64,000 nt of DNA from Guyanagaster necrorhizus (taxonomy: Eukaryota > Basidiomycota > Agaricomycetes > Agaricales > Physalacriaceae): NCBI RefSeq assembly GCF_019112545.1, contig NW_025064882.1, forward strand, positions 217,676 to 281,675. Direction: 5' to 3'. The position numbers were made by a program, and so were the translations under genes. Positions 10,135 to 20,961 of the stretch are shown one piece after another; within the stretch, counting starts at the first letter, position 1; each line of letters begins with the position of its first letter. The notes under the pieces were generated by a model. It was not told the origin of the DNA. It searched no databases and saw only the letters and a list, made by a program, of their open reading frames with translations.

Positions 10135-11739
10135 ATAGATGAGTTGAGTCTTTCTATTAGTGTATAATATTTTAACATCTTGCTTTCTGGCTTATATCAA
10201 GAGATTAAAGAGAGAGTATATAAAAGTATGAAATAGCTGGTAAGACTCTACAGCACATCACTTCTTTGAAAAGCACTCAAGTTTTATCACAGAAAGATAT
10301 TCAACTAATATAGTTGCATGTTTAGATAGTTTTTAGTATATATCTTTGTTAATATTGCCTATTGTTAAATATACCAGTCATGCTTGCTTGTTGCCACTAA
10401 ACTGTGACAGCTGCATCTTGTTGGATGCTAGTATAACTGGTGCAATAGTTATGTCTAAAAATAGAAGCTTCTATTTTTGTATATTATTAGTATCTCTCAT
10501 ATACAACAAATAGCATAATGTTTATTTATATTTTTCACCATCAGTTTGCCATTGTCATCCCACTGTATACTCATAAAATGCTATTTGAATCTGCATACAC
10601 ACATTCTAGAGTATATCATATATAATTGATAAATTATAAATCATCAATCAACTTCTGAATGCATTCAATCAGATTCTATTTTTACAATTTGACCTCTTCC
10701 ATGTGCTTCTTTTTATTTTCATCAATATCATCACCAATGATTTCAAAAATTTCACACATCCACTCTAAGTCTGTGAGTAGCTTATCAATTATCTGAAATA
10801 ATTTACATTGAGTGTTAAAAACTGGCAGAATATTATCTGTGATCTGAAAACCTAAGTTAATGATGATTTTACAGCTTGATAAATCAAAGACCTTATGCAT
10901 ATCAACTGCAGGAATCTATTAATTTTCTTCTGACTAAGATCTGAACTAACTAGCTATCATGCTAATTTTCACTCTTTATGACTCTTGAATGGTTGCCATA
11001 TTTCTTTATTCGTCTCTAGCTTTACTCAGCAGTATATTTTGAAAGCTGTCTCATGAATACTATACTGAATAATAGAGTCATCAGCAGAGAATAGAAAATC
11101 CTTAATCTATCTCTCTTATCCAGATGTTTTATCATTTCATCTAGTATATCTTCAATTTTGACTTAGTTTTTCTTTATTGGAGGTGGTGTATCAATCTGAG
11201 ATAGATTATCTGATTGTAAAAAAGTCTGCAATATGATTTCTGAGATTTCTGAATCATTAGTTAAACCTAGACTGGAGGGGTTGCAATTTTTGTGAATCTA
11301 TGATTAAGAGATCTGATTCTGCTGATTCTGAGGTATGTTTAAATTTTCTCTTTTTTAACATAGCTTATTTCTTAATGTTGATCTTTAGTTTTTTCTCACA
11401 TAATATAAGAGCATAATGTGACTTTATTCTTTATGTTGACTATATTATTAAACCACAGAAAAAACAGTAATATAAGGTTAGAGGCATGGTGTCAGATAGT
11501 AAAGATAAGACAAGATTGTGATAATAGCAAATATTTGTTTAATAGTTATATTTTTTGCAGTTCTGAACAAATAAAGTCTAAACACTGAACATCTCTTTCT
11601 TTCACACTCTCATCTTTGTTTACTTATAGTATGAAAATCTGTACTTTTATTAGATGTTGAAGAAGATACTAAAGATTTGCAAGCTAAAGGCTTACAGAGA
11701 AGAAAACTAACTGAAAAGCAGTTGAAACTTGATATATTG
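10135..11739. other. Unassigned AT-rich region
   Basis: No gene is recognised. There is a TATA-like motif (GTATATAAAAG near 10217) and a 72-codon minus reading frame at 10682-10900 that is acidic and Lys-rich at its end (LEWMCEIFEIIGDDIDENK). The frame faintly recalls a transposase C-terminus but is not assignable. The sequence is CpG-poor like the rest and may be old transposon DNA. Confidence 0.4.
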
Positions 11740-12784
11740 CTCATAAGTCACAAGCTATATTCTACAAATTCATTAGCAATAAATACACCATTGTCACTGC
11801 TGCCACTGATGATTTCACTACTATAGTAGACTCAGATGGCTTTGCAACTCTTGTCAAGAGGCAGCTAAGTGAGCATTTCAAAATGACTGATCTTAGCACT
11901 TTTTGCTGGCTACTCAACATTGATATAAAGTATAACCTGACCACAAGAAATATCATACTAGATCAGCAGAGATATATCAATATAATAATCAAAAATATAA
12001 GTCTAGAGAATGTCAGAACAGTTATAATATCCACTTGAGCCTAGAGTTAATTTCAGCTATAACTCACTTTCTGTCTTAAAAACTGTCTTATTCTCATGTG
12101 AGCAAAGCCAATACTGAATGAGCATAGGCAAGCTGATGTACACAATGCTCAGAACATATCTTGATATTGCATTTGCAGTTATCACTCTCTCCTGCCATAT
12201 GGATAAGCTAAGAATAATCCACTGACATGTCATCCTCCATGTTTTCAAGTATCTGAAGAGTATAATCCACCTCACACTCATACTTGAGAGCAAAAACATG
12301 TCTCTGATCAGATACACAGATGCTGATTGAGGCTCACAGATGTATAGACATTTAATTTTTGGCTACATCTTCTTTATCAAAATTGGAGCCATCTCATGGA
12401 GCTCTAAAAAGTAGCTAATTATCACAGCATCTACTATAGAGTCAGAATACATTGCAATGACTCACTTATCAAAAGAACTGCTATAGAGCTAAAAGATATT
12501 TATAAGACTGATCTGCTAGCTCATCAGTCTTACAATCCTTTTTTCAGATAACTAGAGCACCATACAGCTTACCAAGGACTCTACATTCTATATCAGAATC
12601 AGGCATATTGACATCCAGTTTTATTTTATGTCAGACAGTCAGTTTTAGTCAAGCTGATTTCAAGTACTATCTCACTAATAATATGATTGCTGATATTTTC
12701 ACCAAGTCACTGGCCTGAGTCAAGCTGAACAGATTTTGTACATTGTTAAACTTTGTATAAGCTCAGCAGTCAAGCTTAAGAGAG
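11740..12784 (+). pseudogene. pol: Ty1/Copia pol 3' end (RT and RNase H remnant)
   Basis: A decayed Copia polyprotein end. The segment at 11742-11830 matches the QAVFYK...VAVATDDF region of Copia RT; the catalytic Asp pair is visible as ATDDF. It is followed by LVKRQLSEHFKMTDL and RYINIIIKNI, the usual MKDLG-type motif and the segment after it. Beyond 12000 stops and frameshifts are frequent. Near 12690 the RNase H C-terminal signature ADIFTKSLA is clear. The LTR begins directly after a purine-rich AAGAGAG tract, as expected. Upstream gag and integrase are missing or too decayed to see. Confidence 0.8.
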
Positions 12785-13343
12785 TGTTGACAGTACAATA
12801 ATGTGTTTAGTAATGACTAAGCAACTAAAGAAAGTGAATAAAAAGTAAACTCTCAACACTAACATTTAATTACTCAATACACTATCATCAAATACAGTTG
12901 AGGTCAGTTGTTTCAAGTATGATAGAAGCACTCTGCATCTTGAATAAATCAAAAAAAACAGTTGATAAAGATGATTATCCAGTCTTATCTCACCTTTTAA
13001 GATGCAATACCCATGAGAGTAGTTTATTATGATGTTAAGTATAATTAAGACTTAGAATCAATGCACAATTATGCTCCAAATCAACTTAAAATATTTTGAA
13101 ACCCAATAAACTCTGAAACCCAAATATTAAGTCTATCAAGCACTTAGGCTTGACTAGCTGCACTCTTGGCTAGCTAGCAGTCTTCAAAACCAAAGAACTT
13201 GTATTCTGACACTGAAACTCTTATAGTTTAAAACTCAAATTAATCCAAAACCTAAAAATACTATTAATATTCTAATTTTATCCTTTCTAAGTGATAAGAC
13301 AACTTAAATAAGCTACTAAGTCAAAGTTTAGACCTGCTCAACA
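12785..13343 (+). repeat. Probable Copia 3' LTR
   Basis: It begins TGTTGACAGTAC right after the polypurine tract that ends the Copia pol. A matching TCAACA end is at 13338-13343, giving about 559 bp. No second copy of this LTR is in the window, so the right edge is a guess. Confidence 0.45.
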
Positions 13344-13969
13344 TATAACTCTAAACACATAATAAACTGATACTATATCAAATTCTGTTAGGCTTTTACT
13401 AACACTTATAAATTTCTAGCACTGCTTCTGCTAGAGTCTGATTCTAGATACTGAGTCTGGATCTGGTTTTGATATATAAGTATGATGAGAATGATGATGA
13501 GGTAAGCTATAAGAATTTCATAGAGAGGGATGAAGGGTTGTAGCTAATAGATATAATCTGCTATTGTGGCAAAAGTATTCACATCAGGTAGTCAGAGAGT
13601 GTAGTAGGTATATTAAATCTTAGCTCAAGACTGGAGTGTATTAGTGTATACTACTGCTTTATATACTATTTAAAGAATTCTATATCTTACAGATGACTAT
13701 TGTCTGCTTTTCATGCTCTCTGCTCATTGTTTGGGATAACAATGACTGTGCTTTTGCTTTTGTTCATTATTATCACTCTGCTATATCATTGCTATAGTGA
13801 GTTTTCCATATACCACAGTTTCCATTGTGTTCAAGATATGGGATAGTGATAGTTACTATATTGTTTCTTGTCATCTTATTGTGCATTGATAAATAAAGTG
13901 TGGCTATAGTGTCATCATGTTAAGTATTGGCAGATCATGATTTAGATGCAAAATTTTATCTCAAGGCAA
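13344..13969. other. Unassigned AT-rich region left of element C
   Basis: No gene, LTR or RNA is recognised. It could contain the decayed 3' LTR of element C, expected downstream of its pol, but no TGTTA/TAACA pair or similarity to other LTRs here was found. Confidence 0.4.
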
Positions 13970-16900
13970 TCATCCTCAATTGCTCAGAGCAGCTCAGAAA
14001 AGAAAGATCATGCTTCATTCTTGCTATCAATTTTAATGGAAACATCATTGGTGCAGTCAAAGAAATAAAATTGGTTGACAAAGATTCCAGTGGCTAAATC
14101 ATCTTTCTCTTGCCATATAAATAGCTTTTTACATTTAAAGAGAGTTCAGTCTTTTTTGAAGAGCAATTGTCATATATAGATATAGTCTGACTTGTCAAAT
14201 ATTGGTTGATCCAATGAGGCAAAGTTAATAGCTGCCAGAGAATTTTGGCATGCTTGATATTTGGTGATAAGGGTCTTTGCATATGAAATGTCTTTTTCCA
14301 TATACTATTGGTTTTTCTCATTGCTATACCTCTTGAAATGGACTAAAAACTACTGTTTTCTATACTGAATCTTATCATTAAGGATAACATGGATTTTATA
14401 TTTATCTTCATCATCAACCACTACAGATTTAGATAGTGATAGTTTCTGCTAATTAGTCTGTTAGAATAGTTTGAGCAAGGCTTTATTGAAGACTAGATGG
14501 ATTTTTCAAGTCTTTAAAATAGATAATTCATATACTTCATCATCTACTTTCTTTATGATCTTTAAGGGCTCTCTATATTTGTCATCCAACTTTTTTATGA
14601 TCCTGTCCATCTTTAGGTTTTTCATATCTAGCATGACTTGATCTTCTGGTTGATATTTTTTTTCTGATACCCTTTTCTTGTCATATTATTTTTTCATTGA
14701 GTCTGCTGCTTTTAGAAGTGCTTGTTCTGTCTTATTATAGATCTTTTTCATTTCAGTAGTGAAATCTTTTGCTCAGAGTACTTGACTGTCTCTTTGTGAG
14801 AGGTGCATTTTAATGTTAAAGTGTACACCAGTGTTCACAAAGAATAAGCTAAAGCCTGTGGCAGAGTTTTTTTGATTGTCATGAGCAAATCCTGCTAAGA
14901 GGAGTCATTCTGTCCAGTCATCCTCCTGATGATTAATGAATATTCATAAATATTTTCCAATCTCTTGATTGACTCTCTCTGTTTGTTTATCTGTTTAAAG
15001 ATAGTATGCTGTTGATAGATTTTCAGTGATTCTGAGTAGCTTGTATAGCTCTTTTATGAACTGTGAGATGAATTGTGAGCTTTAATCTGAGATAATTTTG
15101 TCTAGAAGATCATGATAGGTATATACATAATCTCAAAGAAGTCATGCTCATTCTTCTGCATTTAAACTTATATTGGTGGCAATAGAAATAAGTTCTTTAG
15201 AAAATCAATCTATAATAGCTAGGATGGCATCATGTCCTTTGGACTTAGAAAGAGGGTCTATTATGTTTACTGAAATCATCTTCTATTTATCTGAAGAGAT
15301 TTCATTGGAGTGTAATAGTGCTGCCCACTTTTGAGCATTAGCTTTAGTTCTTTGGCATATTTTGCACTCTTTGACATAAGCTTCTACTGATTTTTGAAGG
15401 TTAGGCCACCAATAGTTTCAGGTGATCAGCTCCTGTATTTTTGCAATCTCTGAGTGTCCTGCTGTTGAGTGGTCATAGCAGATAGCTATGATTTCCCCTT
15501 GTAGCTTCTTGCTTGCTGGGATATATAATTAGTTGTAGAAATAGAGTATTCTCTCCTCAAGAGTCCACTCTTCCTCTTCATTGTCAATGGCCAACTATAC
15601 TGAGTCTTCTGTGAATTTCTTTTCCCTTTGCACCTTTTTTAAGATTTCAAGAGCAGTTAGAAAAATCATGGCATATCATGGCATTCATATAGAACATTTC
15701 TGGCTTGAATACTACTATTTCTTCATTATCCTTTCCTTATTAGTTATAGTCTGCCTTTTGGCTGAGTAGATCTGTCTTTTTGTTAGCAGCACTCAGTTTA
15801 TGATAGAGAATAAAGTAGTATTCAGCCAATTCTGTTATCTATTGTGCTTGTTGTCAATTCAGTTTTTGTGGTTTTTTGAACTACTGAAGATTTTGATGAT
15901 CAGTTCATATTTCAAAATCATACTTGGCTTCTATCAAATAATGATGCCATTCATCCAAGGCTGTCATTATTGCAAGCAACTCTTTATTATAAATTTTATA
16001 ATTTTGTTCTGTAACAGAGAGTGTTTTTGATAGATATGCAATTGGTTTCCACTGTCTCTTCTATTTTTAGCTAAGAATAGCTCTTAAAGCCTCTTCAGAT
16101 GCATCTGCTTTGACCTTAAACCTTCTATCATCAATGAGAATGGCCAGGATGGGATTTGAACAAATATAATGCTTGATTTCTTAGAATGCCTGTTTCTGGG
16201 CTTCTTCCCACTTTTACTCTGCCTTTCCAGTAAGATTAGTTAGTGGCAAGGCCATTTGGCTATATCTTTCTATGAATCATCAATAGAAGTTAGCAAATCC
16301 TAAAAAGGATTGCAGTTCCTTCTTTTTGGATAGCATAGGCCACTCTCATACTCCTGCTGTCTTTATGGAATCTATTCATAGTCTTCTTTCAGCAATAATG
16401 AGTCCTAGATATTCTATTTTCAGAGTTTCAAACTTGTATTTTTTTATTTTTAGATATAATTTGTTTTCTCAAAGAGTTTATAGCATCTACCATACTATAG
16501 CTTGATACTCTTTAAGAGTCTTTGAAAAAATCATTATATCATTCAAATAAATAGTAACCTTCTCTTATATGATAATATCTCAAAAAACATTATTTATTAT
16601 AGTCTAAAAAGTTGCTGGAGAGTTGATGAGTCCAAAGAACATCATCAATGGCTCAAACAGTTTTCAGTTGATTCAGAATGTGGCTTTCTATTTATCTCCT
16701 TTGATTTGGATATTATTATATTCTCACTAGATATCCAGTTTAGTGAAGTACCTGGCTCCTAATAGTTTGTCTACAAGCTTAAAAATTAATGAAAGTGAGT
16801 ATTAATTTTTAATAGTAAGATCATTAAGTTTTTGGTAATTCTGAACTGATTGTAACTTTCCATCCTTCTTTTTTATGAAAAAGAAGGGGAAGGCCATGAA

Positions 16901-17198
16901 GAACTTAAATACTTGGATTCTTCTGCTAGTTAGGTTTTTATCCAGGAATTTATCTAACTCTTTCTGTTCAGCTCTTTCTAGTGGGTACACCTTGCAGTCC
17001 AGATTGATATTTGCTCTCAGTATCAGTTCAATAGCATAATTCCATAGTTTTCTTGATAGTAGTTCATCAAAGTTTTTCTTGCTGAATATGTTAATGAAAT
17101 CTCTGTACTGTCTGAGAATCATCTCTTTGAATGACTTCTTAGGCTTTTCTGCATATGCTTTGCCAGCTAACTCATTTAAAGTGGTGCCTGCTGCTCAG
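13970..17198 (-). pseudogene. pol: Element C pol remnant (RT, RNase H, integrase, chromodomain)
   Basis: Third chromovirus family, read on the minus strand from 17198 down. RT: FSKKNFDELLSRKLWNYAIE and FFFIKKKDGKL near 16860-17090. RNase H lies around 15800-16130. Integrase: HHCC near 15380-15480 (YDHSTAGHSEIAK, CKICQ), then the core; the first catalytic position reads SVNII (expected Asp), the second is in ISD.SSQFIS, and the Glu is in VNQEIGKYL. A chromodomain at about 14230-14400 shows FLVHFKRYSNEKNQ. An extra tail of about 90 codons continues to about 13980. There are many stops. Its upstream part is displaced to 32975-33220 and 47744-47866 by insertions, making it the oldest layer of its stack. 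Confidence 0.82.
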
Positions 17199-17656
17199 TG
17201 TTACAATTTTTCTATCTTTTCTTTATCTTAACCCCTATTTATGCTTAGTCAGAATACCTAAGCCAGCACTTAGGACTGTGGAACAGGCTTAGTTATCATA
17301 ACAAGCTGAGTCTGTCATTGTCTTCCAATGCAACAATACCCTTTGATAACATACAACAACTCTTTTGTGGACAGTAATGATGCCCAAAGACAAAGAGCAT
17401 AACAACTTAAACAAACACAATTAGTAGTAATATTTATATCTCAATAGATGACTAGTATATAAGTAGGATAGCTCTTGCTGTATAAGTTCAGCTTTGAGCT
17501 AAAGTTTATTTCTTACCATTCTATCTTGAGCCAACTGCAAAGGCCTTAGAATACAGAACCACACAAACACATATAATGAACTCAGATATGACTGTATAAA
17601 GACAATATAGTATCTGCTTATTATGTGTTCAAGTCACATGTCACTTAAACTTAACA
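17199..17656 (+). repeat. B2 5' LTR
   Basis: TGTTA...TAACA, 458 bp. The TATA box TATATAA is at 17456-17462. AGCTTTGAGCTAA at 17490-17502, 34 bp downstream, is near-complementary to the primer site after the LTR. Confidence 0.92.
17456..17462 (+). promoter_or_regulatory. TATA box of the family B LTR
   Basis: TATATAA followed by AGTAGGATAGCTC; the context is kept in the B LTRs at 32512, 47867 and others. The RNA start is inferred about 30-35 bp downstream. Confidence 0.55.
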
Positions 17657-17657
17657 A

Positions 17658-17670
17658 TTAACTCAAAGCT
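17658..17670 (+). other. B2 primer-binding site, self-priming type
   Basis: TTAACTCAAAGCT lies one base after the 5' LTR. It is the reverse complement of AGCTTTGAGTTAA and differs by one base from the LTR segment at 17490-17502. This supports Tf1-like self-priming rather than tRNA priming. Confidence 0.55.
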
Positions 17671-17714
17671 TACACTTTCCTTTCCTTGTGCATAATAAGT
17701 GCAAAGAAAACCAA

Positions 17715-18975
17715 ATGCCACCATCAAACACTTTCTCTCCAGATCTCACAGATGACTTCTTTAAACTACTAGTGGCTATTATTAAAATACTTCTAGGATT
17801 ACTGACAACTATACAACTTTGCTGAGGATGCCAATCAGTAACCACTTAGATAATCAGGCACTATCAAGCCTTCCAGCAGATATAACAGATTCTACACAAT
17901 GTCACTCCTGACCTCTTCTTTTACAACATCTCTTCCTCTATCTGAGTCTCCTTCCAGCCCTAGGTCAGAACTATATCAGAAGCTCAGCCTAGCAGCTTAG
18001 GTATATAGAATGATCAAAAAGAAGAAAGACACACTTATTTCCCTCAGAAAACAACTAGCTGAAATAACAATGCTCAACTCACAGGTTTCAGAAACCCATA
18101 GATCCTGCTGGAGTTCCCTTTAGTCCCAAACAATGAGGACCAGAACCTCTCTGATGATTTCTTTGATGACAAGCCATCCTTCAACTCTTCCACTGCTCTG
18201 CCAGAACATGAGATTGGAGACCACACTTGGAACTCTCTTGATACTGCTAGGATGACTCTAGGATTCCAATGCACATCTTCAAACTCAGACTATGACTCTC
18301 TATATGCAATGCCAGAAACAAGTCCAAACCCCTTCTAGTATGAAAACTCTTATTTTAGGGACCTTGAGTCTAGAAGGGGATATAAGTTCAAAAGTCTGAT
18401 AATCACTGATAAGCTTCAAAGATATGAGAGAGACTTCACCAAGAAGAAAATATGAGAAGCAGGAGAGCAGGATGACAGGGACTTTGCTGGGACAGAAGCA
18501 GAGGAAGCCCAATGACAGAACAAGCATGGAGAGGCCCACTACAATGCCCAGTATTAACATTATCAGTGAGAGCTCAAGACTGCCACTTGGGCCTTAGGCT
18601 CTCCCAACTGATATAGTCTCTGAACAGAATCAATCAGCTTTATAAAATAGTTGCAGCACTCTTTCTTAACTCCTGATATTATCAAAACTTTCACCAGTAT
18701 CACCAAGAACTGGAGAAGCAAAGAGTATATGGAGGTTATTGAGAAGATGTTGAGATTAGTGCTGGCCAACCTTCTGAGCAGTCTCTTTCTCAAGCTGATC
18801 CAAGACCCAGCCAGGATCATAACCAGTTTCCCAGCAATGATCAGGCTCAATGCCTCAAGCATTTATGACTAGTCCATCAGCTTCTCTGCTGAAGACAGTA
18901 AGAAAGAGGTGGACAACAAGGCCAGGGATAAGAAGAGCAGCAAAAAAGTAGAGAGGGAGACACTGTGCTTGACTG
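17715..18975 (+). pseudogene. gag: B2 gag, N-terminal part
   Basis: Decayed Gag starting at the ATG at 17715 (MPPSNTFSPDLTDDFFKLL). It has an acidic block near 18120-18180 (NLSDDFFDDKPS) also found in B3 and B4, then a segment rich in Lys and Glu near 18900-18960. Stops are frequent. It is interrupted at 18976 by A3; the target duplication is GACTG (18971-18975) against GACTA (26912-26916). The remainder resumes at 26912. Confidence 0.8.
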
Positions 18976-19473
18976 TATTATATGCATGCCACTGGCCTCT
19001 GTGTCATCTCTACCAACCATGAATCCAATCACACTACCCACCAGACTCTGGCTGCTTTCTATTACCTACTAATTTCATTTCACCATTACTATTTCACATC
19101 TGTATTTCACATTGTAATATCTAGACCCTGAACTGAGTAGCAAATATTGACACCAGAATCCAATGGAACCCGACTCAGAATTAGCTATCATTAGTATATA
19201 AAGCCATGTATATCATCATAACTACTCAGTTTGAATATCAACTTAGATAAGCCATCTACACTTCGCACTCACTTCAACTCCTCTCTACCTCATTCATTGG
19301 ATCCTGCTCCAAAGGACATTCTGATTTGCTTCTCTGATGGAACTCCATTCTGTCCATCCAGATCCTTGGACTCTGACTCAAGGGTGATGTTGCCAATAGC
19401 TTCATCAACACCCATGCACTCTGCCAGACTCCATGTGTGCACTCAAGCCCACTCAATTGGTACATTTCTAACA
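18976..19473 (+). repeat. A3 5' LTR
   Basis: A 498-bp LTR whose left end has decayed to TATTA; it ends TAACA. TATA box TATATAAAG near 19195. The transcript-start segment reads AGTTTGAATAT and the primer site reads ATATTTGAACT; both derive from an ancestral TTCGAA core. Confidence 0.92.
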
Positions 19474-19512
19474 GTATATTTGAACTCAAACCCTTAAGTT
19501 GAAAATTTTATC

Positions 19513-20961
19513 ATGTCCACTACATTTATCAAATCCACAGAAACTAATCCCAAACAAACCCAGCTCATCCATCCAAACATGTTTTCCATGGAAGATATTC
19601 TGGCCTCTACCTCAAAGAAACAACTAGGCCTTTTCAGATCAGCCTCCAGTGGAGGACAACCTTCTCATAGGGAAATCTACAATCACTCTAGCTTCACTGC
19701 CAGCCAATCTAATTATGATGATTCCTCTAACCCTTTCAACACCACCAGCATCCCAACCAATAGAGTCCAATAGGCCAGCCTAATGTATAGTGCCTAAACT
19801 GATCCCCCAATAGACCCCTTATCCCTGAGCAACATGCATGAGAATTCAGACAGCCCAGACTCAGAGGGTAGAGATAAAGACACTCTTACTCATACTCTCA
19901 TCTGATGAGAACCAGGTGGTAATCCACCAAACCCTTTTTCAGGTGAACCAGAAAGACCAAGAGGGCTAGGAGAACTGAGTGGTCCTAATGGCCCAGACAG
20001 CTCTGATGGCCCTACAGGAAGTAACAATTCAAACCAGCAGGACATGTTTCTAGAATTCATGAATCTGTTATGAGGAGTCTCTGCTTCTCTCAACAACCCT
20101 AAACCAGCCACTATTCATACCAAGGTCAAAGAATCAAAACTATTTGATAGCTCTGACTCTTGCAAACTAAAAGCTTTCATTGTCTCCCTTCAGTTGAACT
20201 TCAACAACAGACCTACCACACTTGCAACAGATGCTAATAAGGTTAACTATGCCATTTCATTCCTGGCTAGCACTATGCTTAACTGGTTCAAATCAGATAT
20301 TTTTAACCTCAATCCATGGAATCCACCAGCCTGGCAATTCTCCTATGCAGCTTTCTTAGATGAGCTTCATAGCAACTTTGGCCTCTTTGATGCTATCAGA
20401 GATGCTGAAGATGCATTAGAACATCTTCAGATATGTGATAGAGATTGGATCATGAAGTATATAGTCTAATTCAACCAGTATGCTTCACAAATTGAGTATA
20501 GAGATAACTTTCTCTGCCATGCCTTTTATCATGGCCTCTGCACCCATATCAAGAATGACATAGCACACCATGGGAAGCCAAACAATCTTCATGATATGCA
20601 CTTCCCTGCCTAAGAACTGGATGCTTACTACTGGACTCAGAAGACTGAAATTGTCTGAGAAAACTGAGACAATAAATCCTCTAACCCTAAATCTAAGAGG
20701 TCTAACACTTCTTCCTCAGACTCCAGCTCCACACTGAAATCTACCATCTCTAAGCCCTATGCTAACAAGCTAGGCAAAGATGGCTGTCTTATTCAGAAAG
20801 AAAAAGACTGCCAGTGCCAGAACAACCTTTGCATGTTCTGTGGAGCCAAATATAAGACCAAGGACTGCAACAAGCAGAAGGCAGCAGCCTCTGCCAAGGG
20901 TCATGCAGCAGAAGTTGACACTGCTCCTGTGGAACCAGCTCCAACAGAGTCAGAAAACTAG
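19513..20961 (+). pseudogene. gag: A3 gag
   Basis: Gag from the ATG at 19513 to the TAG at 20959-20961, 483 codon positions against 480 in A1. The Ser-rich N-terminus, Gly/Pro stretch, capsid core (KVNYAISFLAS, LNWFKSDIF) and zinc knuckle (CMFCGAKYKTKDC, with the metal-binding His now Tyr) are recognisable. Nonsense codons include the TAAs at 20467-20469 and 20611-20613, which sit at the same Gln codons as in A2 and A4. Mostly transition damage. Non-functional. Confidence 0.9.

Noticed and set aside
10682..10900. Possible hAT transposase C-terminus
   Set aside because: Only a 72-codon acidic frame with no diagnostic motif; too weak to name.
17199..17656. Solo LTR inside element C
   Set aside because: A second LTR at 32512-32969 with the same CTCAG duplication shows it is the 5' LTR of a full element.
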